64,000 nucleotides of DNA from CAWIXB01 sp963839955 (GTDB lineage: Bacteria; Actinomycetota; Actinomycetes; JACCUZ01): NCBI GenBank assembly GCA_963839955.1, contig CAWIXB010000001.1:2790001-2854000 (forward strand). Direction: 5' to 3'. Below, piece by piece: positions 49,912 to 57,667 of this stretch. Numbering within the stretch: the first letter of the stretch is position 1; each line of letters starts with the position of its first letter. The translations under genes were made by a program, and so were the position numbers. The notes beneath the pieces were generated by a model. The model worked only from the letters and a program-made list of their open reading frames with translations. It was not told the origin of the DNA and searched no databases.

Positions 49912-50100
49912 CGACCCCGGTGGACGCCGAGTCCTGCCAACGCCGGGGCGACACCAGCGAGCTCGTGGATCAGGCAGGGACGGAGAACCCAGATAGACGG
50001 AGGCCGGCCGGACCGGCCTCCTTGGGGTGAAGCCACCGCGTGTGGCTGGGCAAGCTTCGGAGCCCAAACCCGACAGGACACTCTTCGCAGGCGGTCACCG
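49912..50100 (+). promoter_or_regulatory. Cyclic di-AMP riboswitch (ydaO-yuaA class)
   Basis: The 397-bp stretch between the channel and the NlpC/P60 gene has no ORF but holds the conserved ydaO elements in order: CGCCGAGTCCTGCCAACGCC, ATCAGGCAGGGACGGAGAAC, the variable hairpin GGAGGCCGGCCGGACCGGCC, CTTGGGGTGAAGCC, and GAGCCCAAACCCGACAGGAC. This order is typical of actinobacterial c-di-AMP riboswitches placed before cell-wall hydrolases, usually off-switches. Ends are approximate. Nothing else is visible in 49717-49911 beyond an AT-poorer patch that may hold the promoters. Confidence 0.9.
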
Positions 50101-50113
50101 AAGGAAACGACCT

Positions 50114-50596
50114 ATGCATGCGAGCCGTCTCGCCCCCATCCGTCTGTTCACAGTCTTCTCTGTCGTCATGGTCCTGACCGCCACGCTGCTGGTCGGATTC
50201 TCGACACCCCCCACGATCAGCAAGGCCTCGGCCGCCGTCTCCAATGCCACGGCCAACCGGGCCGCTGACATCGCCCGCGGCCGCGCTGGCTCCGCGTACC
50301 AGTACGGCGCCAACGGCCCCTACCGCTTCGACTGCTCGGGCCTGGCCCAGTGGGTGTACGGGCGCGTCGGCAAGTCGCTCCCCCGCACGTCGAGCCAGCA
50401 GTCCAGGGCAGTGCACCGCGTCAGCCGGGCGAGCTCGCGTCGCGGTGACCTCGTCTTCTTCTACGGCGGCGGTGGCGTCTACCACGTCGGCATCCGCGCG
50501 AAGCGCGGCTACGTGTGGCACGCGCCCAACTCGGGCGAGCGGGTCAAGCGCTCGAAGATCTGGACGAACAAGGTCTTCGTCGGCCGCGTCGGCTAG
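50114..50596 (+). CDS. NlpC/P60 family peptidoglycan endopeptidase
   Basis: 160 aa from ATG 50114 (AAGGAAACG upstream). Signal peptide about 1-42 with an Ala-x-Ala end (ISKASA-AV). NlpC/P60 domain: Cys74 in YRFDCSGLAQWVYG, His124 in VYHVGIR, third polar residue His136 in YVWHAPNSGE, giving a Cys-His-His triad. RGDLVFFYGGGG completes the fold. Secreted; cleaves stem peptides. Expression is predicted to be controlled by c-di-AMP through the leader riboswitch. Confidence 0.95.
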   Translation: MHASRLAPIRLFTVFSVVMVLTATLLVGFSTPPTISKASAAVSNATANRAADIARGRAGSAYQYGANGPYRFDCSGLAQWVYGRVGKSLPRTSSQQSRAVHRVSRASSRRGDLVFFYGGGGVYHVGIRAKRGYVWHAPNSGERVKRSKIWTNKVFVGRVG

Positions 50597-50614
50597 GAAC
50601 GGCTTCCCCCGACC

Positions 50615-50652
50615 CGCCCCGGTGCGGCGCCTTCACGGCGCCCGCCGGGGCG
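50615..50652 (+). terminator. Rho-independent-type terminator after NlpC/P60 gene
   Basis: Nested arms CGCCCCGG / CCGGGGCG and GGCGCC / GGCGCC form a long GC hairpin 18 bp after the stop, followed by AGTGTTTT. It separates the gene from the convergent gene ending at 50681. Confidence 0.85.
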
Positions 50653-50680
50653 AGTGTTTTGGGCCCGGGGCGAGCCGGAT

Positions 50681-51523
50681 CTAAATGTCCGCCGACCCGA
50701 TTACCTTGATCATGTTGACTTTGAAGAGCGGAACTGTTGTGTTCCCGCCGATCTGAGTGTCGTACGAGTAAGACCCAGCAGACGTGACGTACATGCGGAC
50801 GATGTCGTCTTGCACGACGTTTCGGAGCATCCTCTTGCTGCCCGTTACCACGGCGTTGACGTCGTAGTTGTACCAGTCCTCCACGAACGCCTGCGGTCCC
50901 GTGTCGGCGCGGAAAGTGTCTTCACCGGTAGCGGCATCAAACTGCGTCACTAGGCCGTAGACGACGAACCTCTTTCCGGCGTAGTCGTCTGGGTTCTTAG
51001 CAATCAGAGCAAACTTTCGGGCCGAGACCTTCGCGTAGTTGGAAGGATTCTTCAGCGCAGCGGCCGCGCGCTTTGCCTTCTCGGCCTTGGCCGCGGCTTC
51101 GGCCTCTGCCTTCTTCTGAGCTGCGGCCTCTGCCTTCTTCTCGGCAGCGGCCTTCGCCTTTGCCTCGGCTTCTTCCTTCGCCTTTGCCTCGGCCTTGGCC
51201 CTCTTTTTCGCGGCGTCAGCCGCAGCGTCAGTCGAGGGTGTGTCGGACTTCGTCGTTGTGGCACCTTGAGCGGCTGGTGCCGTCGTCACTTTGTCCCCGT
51301 CCCCACTGAAGGCAGAACCGACCGCTACAACGATGGCAAGACCAAGCAACCCGGTCAGGACCTTGTGCCGCTTGACCCACGGCTTGCTCGCCTCGTCCTC
51401 GATCCAGATCTGCCAACCGTCAGGCGGGGGCCCCCAGGTGGGATCGGGTTGCCATCCGCCGGGTGCGGTCCAACCCGCGGGAGGCGAGGGCCAATTGGGC
51501 GGTGGGTTGTATCGACGTGTCAT
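50681..51523 (-). CDS. Single-pass membrane protein with Ala/Lys/Glu helical stalk
   Basis: 280 aa. Proline/tryptophan-rich cytosolic head PPPNWPSPPAGWTAPGGWQP, similar to DUF2510-like W-P repeats; TM helix about 55-72 (VLTGLLGLAIVVAVGSAF). Then a stalk of about 70 residues of Ala-Lys-Glu repeats (AEAKAKEEAEAKAKAAAEKK), a continuous charged helix. The C-terminal 120 residues form a beta-rich domain (GKRFVVYGLVTQFDAATGED, VVQDDIVRMYVTSAG). GC of the 3' third is visibly lower than its neighbours. Function unknown; the domain resembles small OB/NTF2-like modules but I cannot name it. Confidence 0.75.
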   Translation of the reverse strand: MTRRYNPPPNWPSPPAGWTAPGGWQPDPTWGPPPDGWQIWIEDEASKPWVKRHKVLTGLLGLAIVVAVGSAFSGDGDKVTTAPAAQGATTTKSDTPSTDAAADAAKKRAKAEAKAKEEAEAKAKAAAEKKAEAAAQKKAEAEAAAKAEKAKRAAAALKNPSNYAKVSARKFALIAKNPDDYAGKRFVVYGLVTQFDAATGEDTFRADTGPQAFVEDWYNYDVNAVVTGSKRMLRNVVQDDIVRMYVTSAGSYSYDTQIGGNTTVPLFKVNMIKVIGSADI

Positions 51524-51692
51524 GGCGGTTCTCCCCCATTCGTCGCAGCACCGACCGGCGCCGCTCCGTTGCCAGGTCTATCGGTGCGCACCGTCGCTGG
51601 CCGGACGTCGGCCCATAAATGACCGAAAGGACTAGGTCGCCCCGGTCCGTCCGGCCTTTGACTGACGATCGGGAGACATGTTCGGCCCGTGA

Positions 51693-53069
51693 CTACAGCG
51701 CTGGTCGGCTGAGGGACTCGTAGTCGGTCGTGCTCGGTTGCCAAGCGCTGCCGTCCCAGGCCTTGTGGTAGATCCCCGAGTCGGTGCCTTCGACGAAGAC
51801 GTCGAGGCGTCCGGGGGCCGATGCGACCACGGGTCCGGCCGGCCGTGGCACCGTCGCGACCGGTTGCAACCACGCCGCGAGTGCGGCGAGGTTCATCCGC
51901 AGGATCTCCTGCATGAGTGCCAGGTCGATGTGCGCCATGACGTCCTGGGCGCTGTGGATGTGGCCGTTCGCACTGTCCGCGCCCTCGATGGTGAGCACTG
52001 CGGGGATGCCGGCGTTGATGAACGGCACGTGGTCGCTGGCGAACGGGTTCAGTGACGTTTCCACGCGAAGGCTGGTGTACGTCGCCGCCGCTGAAGCGAG
52101 GTCGTTGATCTGCCCGGACGAGAGGGCGGCGCCTTCGAGCATGACCGTGGGCTGCACTGTGTTGCGTGTCGCCACCATGTCCATGTTGAGTACGGCGCGG
52201 ATCCGCGTCCGCTCCGCCGGAGGGAGTGCGGCGACGTACTGAACGCTGCCGAACAGCCCTTGCTCCTCGCCGCCGAACAGGATGAGTCGCAGGTCGTGGC
52301 TGAAGGAAGCGGTGCTGAGCACGCGGGCCAGCTCGAGCAGGCCGGCCGAACCACTCCCGTTGTCATCGGCACCCGGAGCAGGAGCCCCCGCACCGCCCGG
52401 AAGGTTGACCGAGTCGAGGTGAGCCGTGATGAGGACCAGACTGCGCGGACCTGACCCGGAGCCGATCCGGTCGGCGACGATGTTCTCGCTGTGACCCGAG
52501 CCGACGTTGATCTGCGGCCGTGACGTGGTGTATCCGAGCGAAGCAAGACGCGCGTCTGCCCATGCCGCCGCGTCGCGGAACCCCTGGCTCAGCGAATGCC
52601 GGGTGCCCCGACCGACGAGAGAGGTCAGGTCGGCGTGAATCGCTTGCGACGAGAGTTGCGAGAGCAGCGCCAGGGTCGCCGGATCGGAGCGGGTGGCGAC
52701 CGGGTCCGGACGGTCGACCACGACAGAGTCGACGGGGAGCGGCTGCGCGAGCCAACAGTGCGATTCGACGGGCACACCCCCCAGGTCGGCACTGTCGACG
52801 ATCAGGTGCCGGCCGTGATCGAGGACGACGCGTACATGCGGGTGCTCGTCCTGGAACGACCGCCCGACCTGGGTGACCAGCGATAGCCCGTCAGCCGTGC
52901 CGGGCTGTCCGCCGAACTGTGCCACCCTGGCCGCCGCGTCGGTGGCCGACGACCACACGATGACGATGCCACCCAGCTGGGCCCAGTGCTGCGCGCCCGT
53001 GGCCGACCGCTCCGACGGAGCAAGCCGCGCTACCGGGACGATCGCCCAGGTGACACCGGAGTTGGTCAT
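51693..53069 (-). CDS. M28 family aminopeptidase-like protein with one PLL-type lectin blade
   Basis: 458 aa from ATG 53069 with GGAAGG upstream. Residues 1-130 are an unassigned domain. M28 core about 140-400: LITAHLDSVNLPGG (His, Asp), PGADDNGSGSAGLLELARVL (bridging Asp), FGGEEQGLFGS (catalytic Glu-Glu), LNMDMVA and GHIHSAQDVMAHIDL (last His). Residues about 415-455 are one blade of the type found seven times in the next gene: APGRLDVFVEGTDSGIYHKA, WDGSAWQPSTTDYESL. No signal peptide is evident. Paired with the M43-lectin gene upstream (88 bp apart), apparently co-transcribed. Confidence 0.85.
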   Translation of the reverse strand: MTNSGVTWAIVPVARLAPSERSATGAQHWAQLGGIVIVWSSATDAAARVAQFGGQPGTADGLSLVTQVGRSFQDEHPHVRVVLDHGRHLIVDSADLGGVPVESHCWLAQPLPVDSVVVDRPDPVATRSDPATLALLSQLSSQAIHADLTSLVGRGTRHSLSQGFRDAAAWADARLASLGYTTSRPQINVGSGHSENIVADRIGSGSGPRSLVLITAHLDSVNLPGGAGAPAPGADDNGSGSAGLLELARVLSTASFSHDLRLILFGGEEQGLFGSVQYVAALPPAERTRIRAVLNMDMVATRNTVQPTVMLEGAALSSGQINDLASAAATYTSLRVETSLNPFASDHVPFINAGIPAVLTIEGADSANGHIHSAQDVMAHIDLALMQEILRMNLAALAAWLQPVATVPRPAGPVVASAPGRLDVFVEGTDSGIYHKAWDGSAWQPSTTDYESLSRPAL

Positions 53070-53157
53070 GGCTGCTGCCTTCCTGACGCGTGCCACCCGG
53101 GTCGGGACGGGGCTCGAACCCCCGCCCCGCCCGGGATGTCTCGCGAGTGACTACCGA

Positions 53158-55461
53158 CTACCTGGACGCCCCACTGGGAGCACCCACTGGCTTGCGGGGC
53201 TTCAGCAGGTCGATTTCACCTTGCGCCGGAGCGGCCTGCCGGAAGTCGCTGATCACGCCGCCCATGTACTCGTAGTCCGTGACCGACGGTCCCCAAGCCG
53301 ATCCGTCGAACCACTTGTGGTACAGCGCACTGTCCGTACCGGTGACGAAGACGTCGAGACGGTTCGGGCCCCACGCCGTGACACGCGGCGGACTGGTGAT
53401 GATGCCGCCCATGTACTCGTAGTCCGTGACAGACGGTCCCCAGGACGAGCCGTCGAACCACTTGTGGTACAGCGCGCCGTCCGTGCCGGTGACGAAGACG
53501 TCGAGCCGGTTGGGGCCCCACGAGACCACGGTCGGCGGGCTGGTGCACACGCCGCCCATGTACTCCCAGTCAGTCGTCGACGGTCCCCAGGACGAACCGT
53601 CGAACCACTTGTGGTAGAGCGCGTGATCGGTGCCCAGGACGAACAGGTCGAGTCGGTTCTCACCCCACGCGACAGCAGTCACCGGGCTCGCGCAGATGCC
53701 GCCCATGAACTCGTAGTCCGTGACCGACGGTCCCCATCCGGAGCCGTCGAACCACTTGTGGTAGACCGCGTTGTCCGTGCCGAGCACGAAGACGTCGAGC
53801 CGGTTCGGGCCCCACGACACGACTTCGGGCTCGCCCATGCAGACGCCGCCCATGTACTCGTAGTCCGTGACCGACGGTCCCCATCCGGAGCCGTCGAACC
53901 ACTTGTGGTACAGCGCGCTGTCGCTGCCGAGCACGAAGACGTCCAGGCGGTCGGGCCCCCACGTGGCGACGCGAGGAGGCGACAGACAGACCCCGCCCAT
54001 GTACTCGTAGTCGGTGACCGACGGTCCCCACGCGGAACCGTTCCACCACTTGTGGTACAGCGCACGATCCGTACCGATGACGAAAGCGTCCAGGCGGTTC
54101 GGCCCCCAGGACGCGACCTCAGGCTCAGTCATACAGATCCCGCCCATGTATTCGTAGTCGGTGGTCGACGGTCCCCACGCGGAACCGTTCCACCACTTGT
54201 GGTAAAGCGCTCGGTCTGTTCCGGTGACGAAGGCATCGATGCGGTTGGCGCTCCAGGACACCACCGGTCCCGCCGGGATCGGGCGACCGCCGGCGACGGG
54301 CAAGTCCGTCCGCACGGTGTCGATGCAGGCCTCCATGCGCTGCGCTTGCCCGTGGGTGAACATCACCATGACGGGGTCGTCGACGTAGTCCATGTAGTTC
54401 ATGAACAGGTCGCCGTTGGGGCCGTTGCTGCAGCTGACGTGGGGGAAGGTCGGCACGCCGACGTTGCCGCCACCCTGGTTGGGCGTGTCGGCCACCTGGT
54501 CCGAGCCGCTGCAGCCTGCGCCGTCGTCGCCCCAGATGTGGAACAGGTTGAGGTAGTGACCGATCTCGTGGGTCGCGGTCCGGCCGAGGTGGAACGGCGC
54601 GGTCGCCGTGCCTGTCGTGCCGAAGCCGGTGTGCGTGATGACGACGCCGTCGGTCGCAGCCGCCCCGCCCGGGAACTGCGCGTAGCCGAGGAGCCCGCCA
54701 CCGAGCGGGCCCACCCACATGTTCAGGTAGTGGTCAGCCGGCCAGGCATCGGTGCCACCGGTTGACGCGAACTTGATCTTGTCGTCGTCGACGAACGACG
54801 CCACGCTCGTCGTCCTGCGGGTGATGCCGTTGGTCGGGTTGCCGCCGGGGTCGGTGGTGGCGAGGAAGAACTCCATCCTCGAGTCCGCCACCAGGCCGGC
54901 GAACACCGCGGGCACGGTCGAGATGTCGGGGTTGGTCGCCCGGAAGTCGCGGTTCAGTACGTCGATCTGGCTGTTGATCTGCGCTTCGGAGATGTCCTGC
55001 GTAGGCGTGTTTGACACGACGTGGACGACGACCGGAATGCGGATCACGCCGGAGAACCGGCTATCGATTGGCTCTGACGTCCGCGCGAGTGCAGCGTCTT
55101 CGATGCCTGCGCGAGCTAGCCGGTATTCCGCGCTCTCGTTGAGCAGCCGGCGGTGCACGTCCATCGTGGCGCACCTGCGCTCGGTCGGCGGCTCGGGCTC
55201 GATCGGATCCCCAGCACCACGGGCCCCGCCGCCGGAGCGGCCGGTCTGCGTCTGGGCGGGATCACCCATCGCGCTCTTCATCGCGCTCGACCCCTTGGGC
55301 CGGTGGCCGTTGCCGGACTTGCCGCTTCCGCTCTCCGACATCCCGCTCATCCCGGGAGCCGCATGCATGGCCCCTCCCCCCATGCCCGACGAAGCCGACG
55401 ACTTCATCGCGTTGGGACGGTCCTTCTCGTTGTCCTTGTCCTTGTGTCCTTTGGCGGGCAT
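53158..55461 (-). CDS. M43 metalloprotease fused to a seven-bladed PLL-type beta-propeller lectin
   Basis: 767 aa from ATG 55461 behind GGGAGAG. N-terminal 90 residues are Lys/Gly/Met-rich and disordered (MPAKGHKDKDNEKDRPNAMK), with no signal peptide or TM helix. M43 domain about 95-385: HEIGHYLNLFH starts at His298 (Asn in the usual Gly position), GDLFMNYMDYVDDPVMVMFT is the Met-turn. The C-terminal third has seven 48-49-residue repeats, each like WGPNRLDVFVLGTDSALYHK then WFDGSGWGPSVTDYEYMGG. Seven repeats equal the blade number of Photorhabdus PLL-like sugar-binding propellers. Likely a sugar-targeted protease; export route unclear. Confidence 0.9.
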   Translation of the reverse strand: MPAKGHKDKDNEKDRPNAMKSSASSGMGGGAMHAAPGMSGMSESGSGKSGNGHRPKGSSAMKSAMGDPAQTQTGRSGGGARGAGDPIEPEPPTERRCATMDVHRRLLNESAEYRLARAGIEDAALARTSEPIDSRFSGVIRIPVVVHVVSNTPTQDISEAQINSQIDVLNRDFRATNPDISTVPAVFAGLVADSRMEFFLATTDPGGNPTNGITRRTTSVASFVDDDKIKFASTGGTDAWPADHYLNMWVGPLGGGLLGYAQFPGGAAATDGVVITHTGFGTTGTATAPFHLGRTATHEIGHYLNLFHIWGDDGAGCSGSDQVADTPNQGGGNVGVPTFPHVSCSNGPNGDLFMNYMDYVDDPVMVMFTHGQAQRMEACIDTVRTDLPVAGGRPIPAGPVVSWSANRIDAFVTGTDRALYHKWWNGSAWGPSTTDYEYMGGICMTEPEVASWGPNRLDAFVIGTDRALYHKWWNGSAWGPSVTDYEYMGGVCLSPPRVATWGPDRLDVFVLGSDSALYHKWFDGSGWGPSVTDYEYMGGVCMGEPEVVSWGPNRLDVFVLGTDNAVYHKWFDGSGWGPSVTDYEFMGGICASPVTAVAWGENRLDLFVLGTDHALYHKWFDGSSWGPSTTDWEYMGGVCTSPPTVVSWGPNRLDVFVTGTDGALYHKWFDGSSWGPSVTDYEYMGGIITSPPRVTAWGPNRLDVFVTGTDSALYHKWFDGSAWGPSVTDYEYMGGVISDFRQAAPAQGEIDLLKPRKPVGAPSGASR
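53250..54270 (-). repeat. Seven in-frame 144-147-bp repeats coding lectin blades
   Basis: Each unit carries the strongly conserved nucleotide strings for GPSVTDYEYMGG and LYHKWFDGS. Blades 3, 4, 6 and 7 are near-identical over long stretches, suggesting recent amplification or gene conversion, while blades 1 and 2 (KWWNGSAWG) form a sub-type. Ends approximate. Confidence 0.85.
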
Positions 55462-55799
55462 GTCTCTCCCTATTTGTGCTGGATTGAGCCGCGACGACCT
55501 GGCGCGACTCGTGCGGTGCCTCGCAGGCACGAGGTCTGGAAACCCCGCGCAGATCCCCCGACGTACCGATGCGTGGCATGGCGGCAGACGCCGCTCGGCC
55601 CCCTCCGACCCTCAACTGGTCGAACCATTGCCCCGCCCCCAGGTCTTCTGGCTCGTCACGGTGTGAAACCGACCGAGCTACATTTCTGGATACACCCGTT
55701 GGCGGGGTGTGTCGAGGTCGTGACGGTGCGGCATTGCGCCGTACGTGCCGGCCGAGCACGGAGAGAAAACCGACGACTCCGACCGCGAAGCCGCGGACA
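55462..55799. other. Intergenic region upstream of the M43-lectin gene
   Basis: 338 bp without a credible gene. It contains the hairpin GTGCCT-CGC-AGGCAC (55516-55530), 55 bp before the lectin-protease start, and otherwise ordinary GC-rich sequence. The minus-strand promoter of the protease is presumably here but no clear -35/-10 pair is visible. Confidence 0.5.
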
Positions 55800-57443
55800 C
55801 TAGGTTGTCTCGACTCCGGCGAGGTGGGAGTGGACGGCCGAGATGACGACGGACCCCTCGCCGACGGCCGATGCCACCCGCTTGACGGACCCGGCGCGCA
55901 CGTCACCGACGGCGAACAGCCCAGCCACCGAGGTGGCGAAGCCGTCGCGGGTGACCACAAAATCCTTGGCGTCGAGCTCGACGCCAACCTCGTGCAACCA
56001 GGTCGTGCAGGGCTCTGCGCCGATCATCAGGAAGAGAGCGGCTGCGTCGAGCTGCACGTCCCGGTCCAGGGTGTGGTCACGCCAGGTCAGGGCGCTGAGC
56101 CGGCTCGTGCCTTGGACCCCGCACAGTTCCGAACGAGGGTGGACGGTGATCCGCTCGTCGTGAGTGAGGCGCTGGGCCAGGTAGTTCGACATCGTGTCGC
56201 GGAGGTCGTCGCGGCGGATGAGGACGTGGACCTGACTGGCGTGCCGTGCCAGGAAGAGGGCCGCTTGGCCGGCCGAGTTGGCACCCCCGACCACGACCGC
56301 ATTCCGGCCAGCCACCAGGTTGGTCTCGAGCTGGCTCGCGGCGTAGTAGACGCCGCGCCCTTCGAGGTCAGCCAGACCAGGCACGGGCAAGCGCCGATAC
56401 CGGACGCCACTGGCGATGATCACGGAGCAAGCGACGATGTCGTGCTCGTCGTCGAGCCGGACGCGGAAGCCTCCGGGCACTTGCGAAACCCCGGTGACCG
56501 AGCGAGGGGACACGAGCCGAGTCCCGAACTTGACGGCCTGCAGCATCGCGGCCCGCGCCAGCTCTGCCCCGGACACACCCCGGGGAAAGCCGAGGTAGTT
56601 CTCGATCTGCGAGGAGCTGCCGGCCTGGCCGCCGATGGCGACGTCCTCGACGACGACCACGTCCAGCCCCTCCGAGGCCCCATAGACGGCGGCGGCCAGC
56701 CCGGCTGGGCCGGCTCCCACCACGAGCAGGTCACAGCGAGAGTCGTCAGCAAAGCACCACAGATCGATCCCCAGCGCGGTCGCCAGATCGCGCGTCGTCG
56801 GTGCTGTCATCACCCGGCGCTCTCCGGTCACCACGGCCGTGCCTACGTCTGGCAACACACAGGTCTTCGCCAGGTCTGTCCAAGCCGACGGATCGGATCG
56901 CAGCACCGTCCGGTAGGGGATCTGGTTGCGCTCGGCGAAGTCCTGGAGCCGGTGAAGGTCGCGGTCGTCGTCTCCGGCGAGCACGAGACCGCCCTCTCCG
57001 ATCGTCTTCAGCAGCCGCCGCCGGGCGTCGAACGCGGAGAGCAGGACATCGCTCAACTCCCCCGAGATCTCCACGAGCCGGCGGAGCTCCTCGACCCGGA
57101 CCCGGAGCAACGTGGTCCCCTCCATGGCCACGCCTGGGAGGAAGGCCCGCTGCCCCATCAACATGCCCAACTCGCCGACGAAGTCGCCTTCTTCGATCAC
57201 GAAGACGACTCGGTCGTCACGGCGGTCGAGAAGTAGGACTCCGCCCGCGGTGACGAGGTACAGGTCGTAGGGGTCACCCGCATCCCACAGCAGCTCGCCG
57301 GGCTGAGGGTGCAGCACCTCACCGGCCGACCGCAGCATGTCCAAGGCATGCTCGCTGAACACGGGCCAGGCCAGGGCATCGACGTCGTCCTGCCGGTGAG
57401 ACGAGTAGATGGTCCGCTCGTCGGGCACGGGGATGCTGCTCAT
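55800..57443 (-). CDS. Cyclic-nucleotide-binding domain fused to a thioredoxin-reductase-like flavoprotein
   Basis: 547 aa from ATG 57443 (GGGAGGCGAGGT upstream). Residues about 10-135: CRP/cNMP fold with GELLWDAGDPYDLYLVTAGG, FVIEEGDFVGELGMLMGQRA. Residues about 140-235: thioredoxin-like remnant (LRSDPSAWTDLAKTCVLPDV). Residues about 240-547: FAD domain DLLVVGAGPAGLAAAVYGAS, GGQAGSSSQIENYLGFPRGV, NADPH motif VVVGGANSAGQAALFLARHA, and FAVGDVRAGSVKRVASAVGEG. The CxxC of thioredoxin reductase (expected after GVYYAAS) is absent: AASQLE. So it is not a classical reductase; relatives are described as FAD-dependent oxidoreductases with a cNMP domain. Possibly a nucleotide- or redox-regulated enzyme. 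Confidence 0.88.
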   Translation of the reverse strand: MSSIPVPDERTIYSSHRQDDVDALAWPVFSEHALDMLRSAGEVLHPQPGELLWDAGDPYDLYLVTAGGVLLLDRRDDRVVFVIEEGDFVGELGMLMGQRAFLPGVAMEGTTLLRVRVEELRRLVEISGELSDVLLSAFDARRRLLKTIGEGGLVLAGDDDRDLHRLQDFAERNQIPYRTVLRSDPSAWTDLAKTCVLPDVGTAVVTGERRVMTAPTTRDLATALGIDLWCFADDSRCDLLVVGAGPAGLAAAVYGASEGLDVVVVEDVAIGGQAGSSSQIENYLGFPRGVSGAELARAAMLQAVKFGTRLVSPRSVTGVSQVPGGFRVRLDDEHDIVACSVIIASGVRYRRLPVPGLADLEGRGVYYAASQLETNLVAGRNAVVVGGANSAGQAALFLARHASQVHVLIRRDDLRDTMSNYLAQRLTHDERITVHPRSELCGVQGTSRLSALTWRDHTLDRDVQLDAAALFLMIGAEPCTTWLHEVGVELDAKDFVVTRDGFATSVAGLFAVGDVRAGSVKRVASAVGEGSVVISAVHSHLAGVETT

Positions 57444-57649
57444 ACCTCGCCTCCCTCCCGTCCTCCGCTGTCCGCCGTGCTCCCGGGACCCGTGAGCGAC
57501 CCGAGCTCGCACAGCCCGACCGGCGGCTCGGTGCTCCCGACGACCAGCGGCCACCAGCCATCCGGAATGTCGCGCGCCACGGCTCGTACCGTACGTGCCG
57601 CACATGGAGGGCGAAGCGACCCATGGACGTGGTCGAGCAACCGGCGCAC
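57440..57649 (-). CDS. Possible small protein translationally coupled to the cNMP-flavoprotein gene
   Basis: 69 aa from GTG 57649: MRRLLDHVHGSLRPPCAART, then VRAVARDIPDGWWPLVVGST. Its stop overlaps the flavoprotein ATG (ATGA). It fills the otherwise empty 220-bp gap to the HNH gene. No SD is obvious and no family is recognised, so it may be a chance open frame. Confidence 0.35.
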   Translation of the reverse strand: MRRLLDHVHGSLRPPCAARTVRAVARDIPDGWWPLVVGSTEPPVGLCELGSLTGPGSTADSGGREGGEV

Positions 57650-57667
57650 GTCGGCCGGCGTGATCGC

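Noticed and set aside
53097..53150. tRNA-like segment with GGGGTTCGAGCCCC on the minus strand
   Set aside because: The T-loop-like sequence is good, but the T stem mismatches, and no anticodon arm, D arm or matching 5' acceptor strand is found; more likely GC-rich chance or a distant attachment-site relic.
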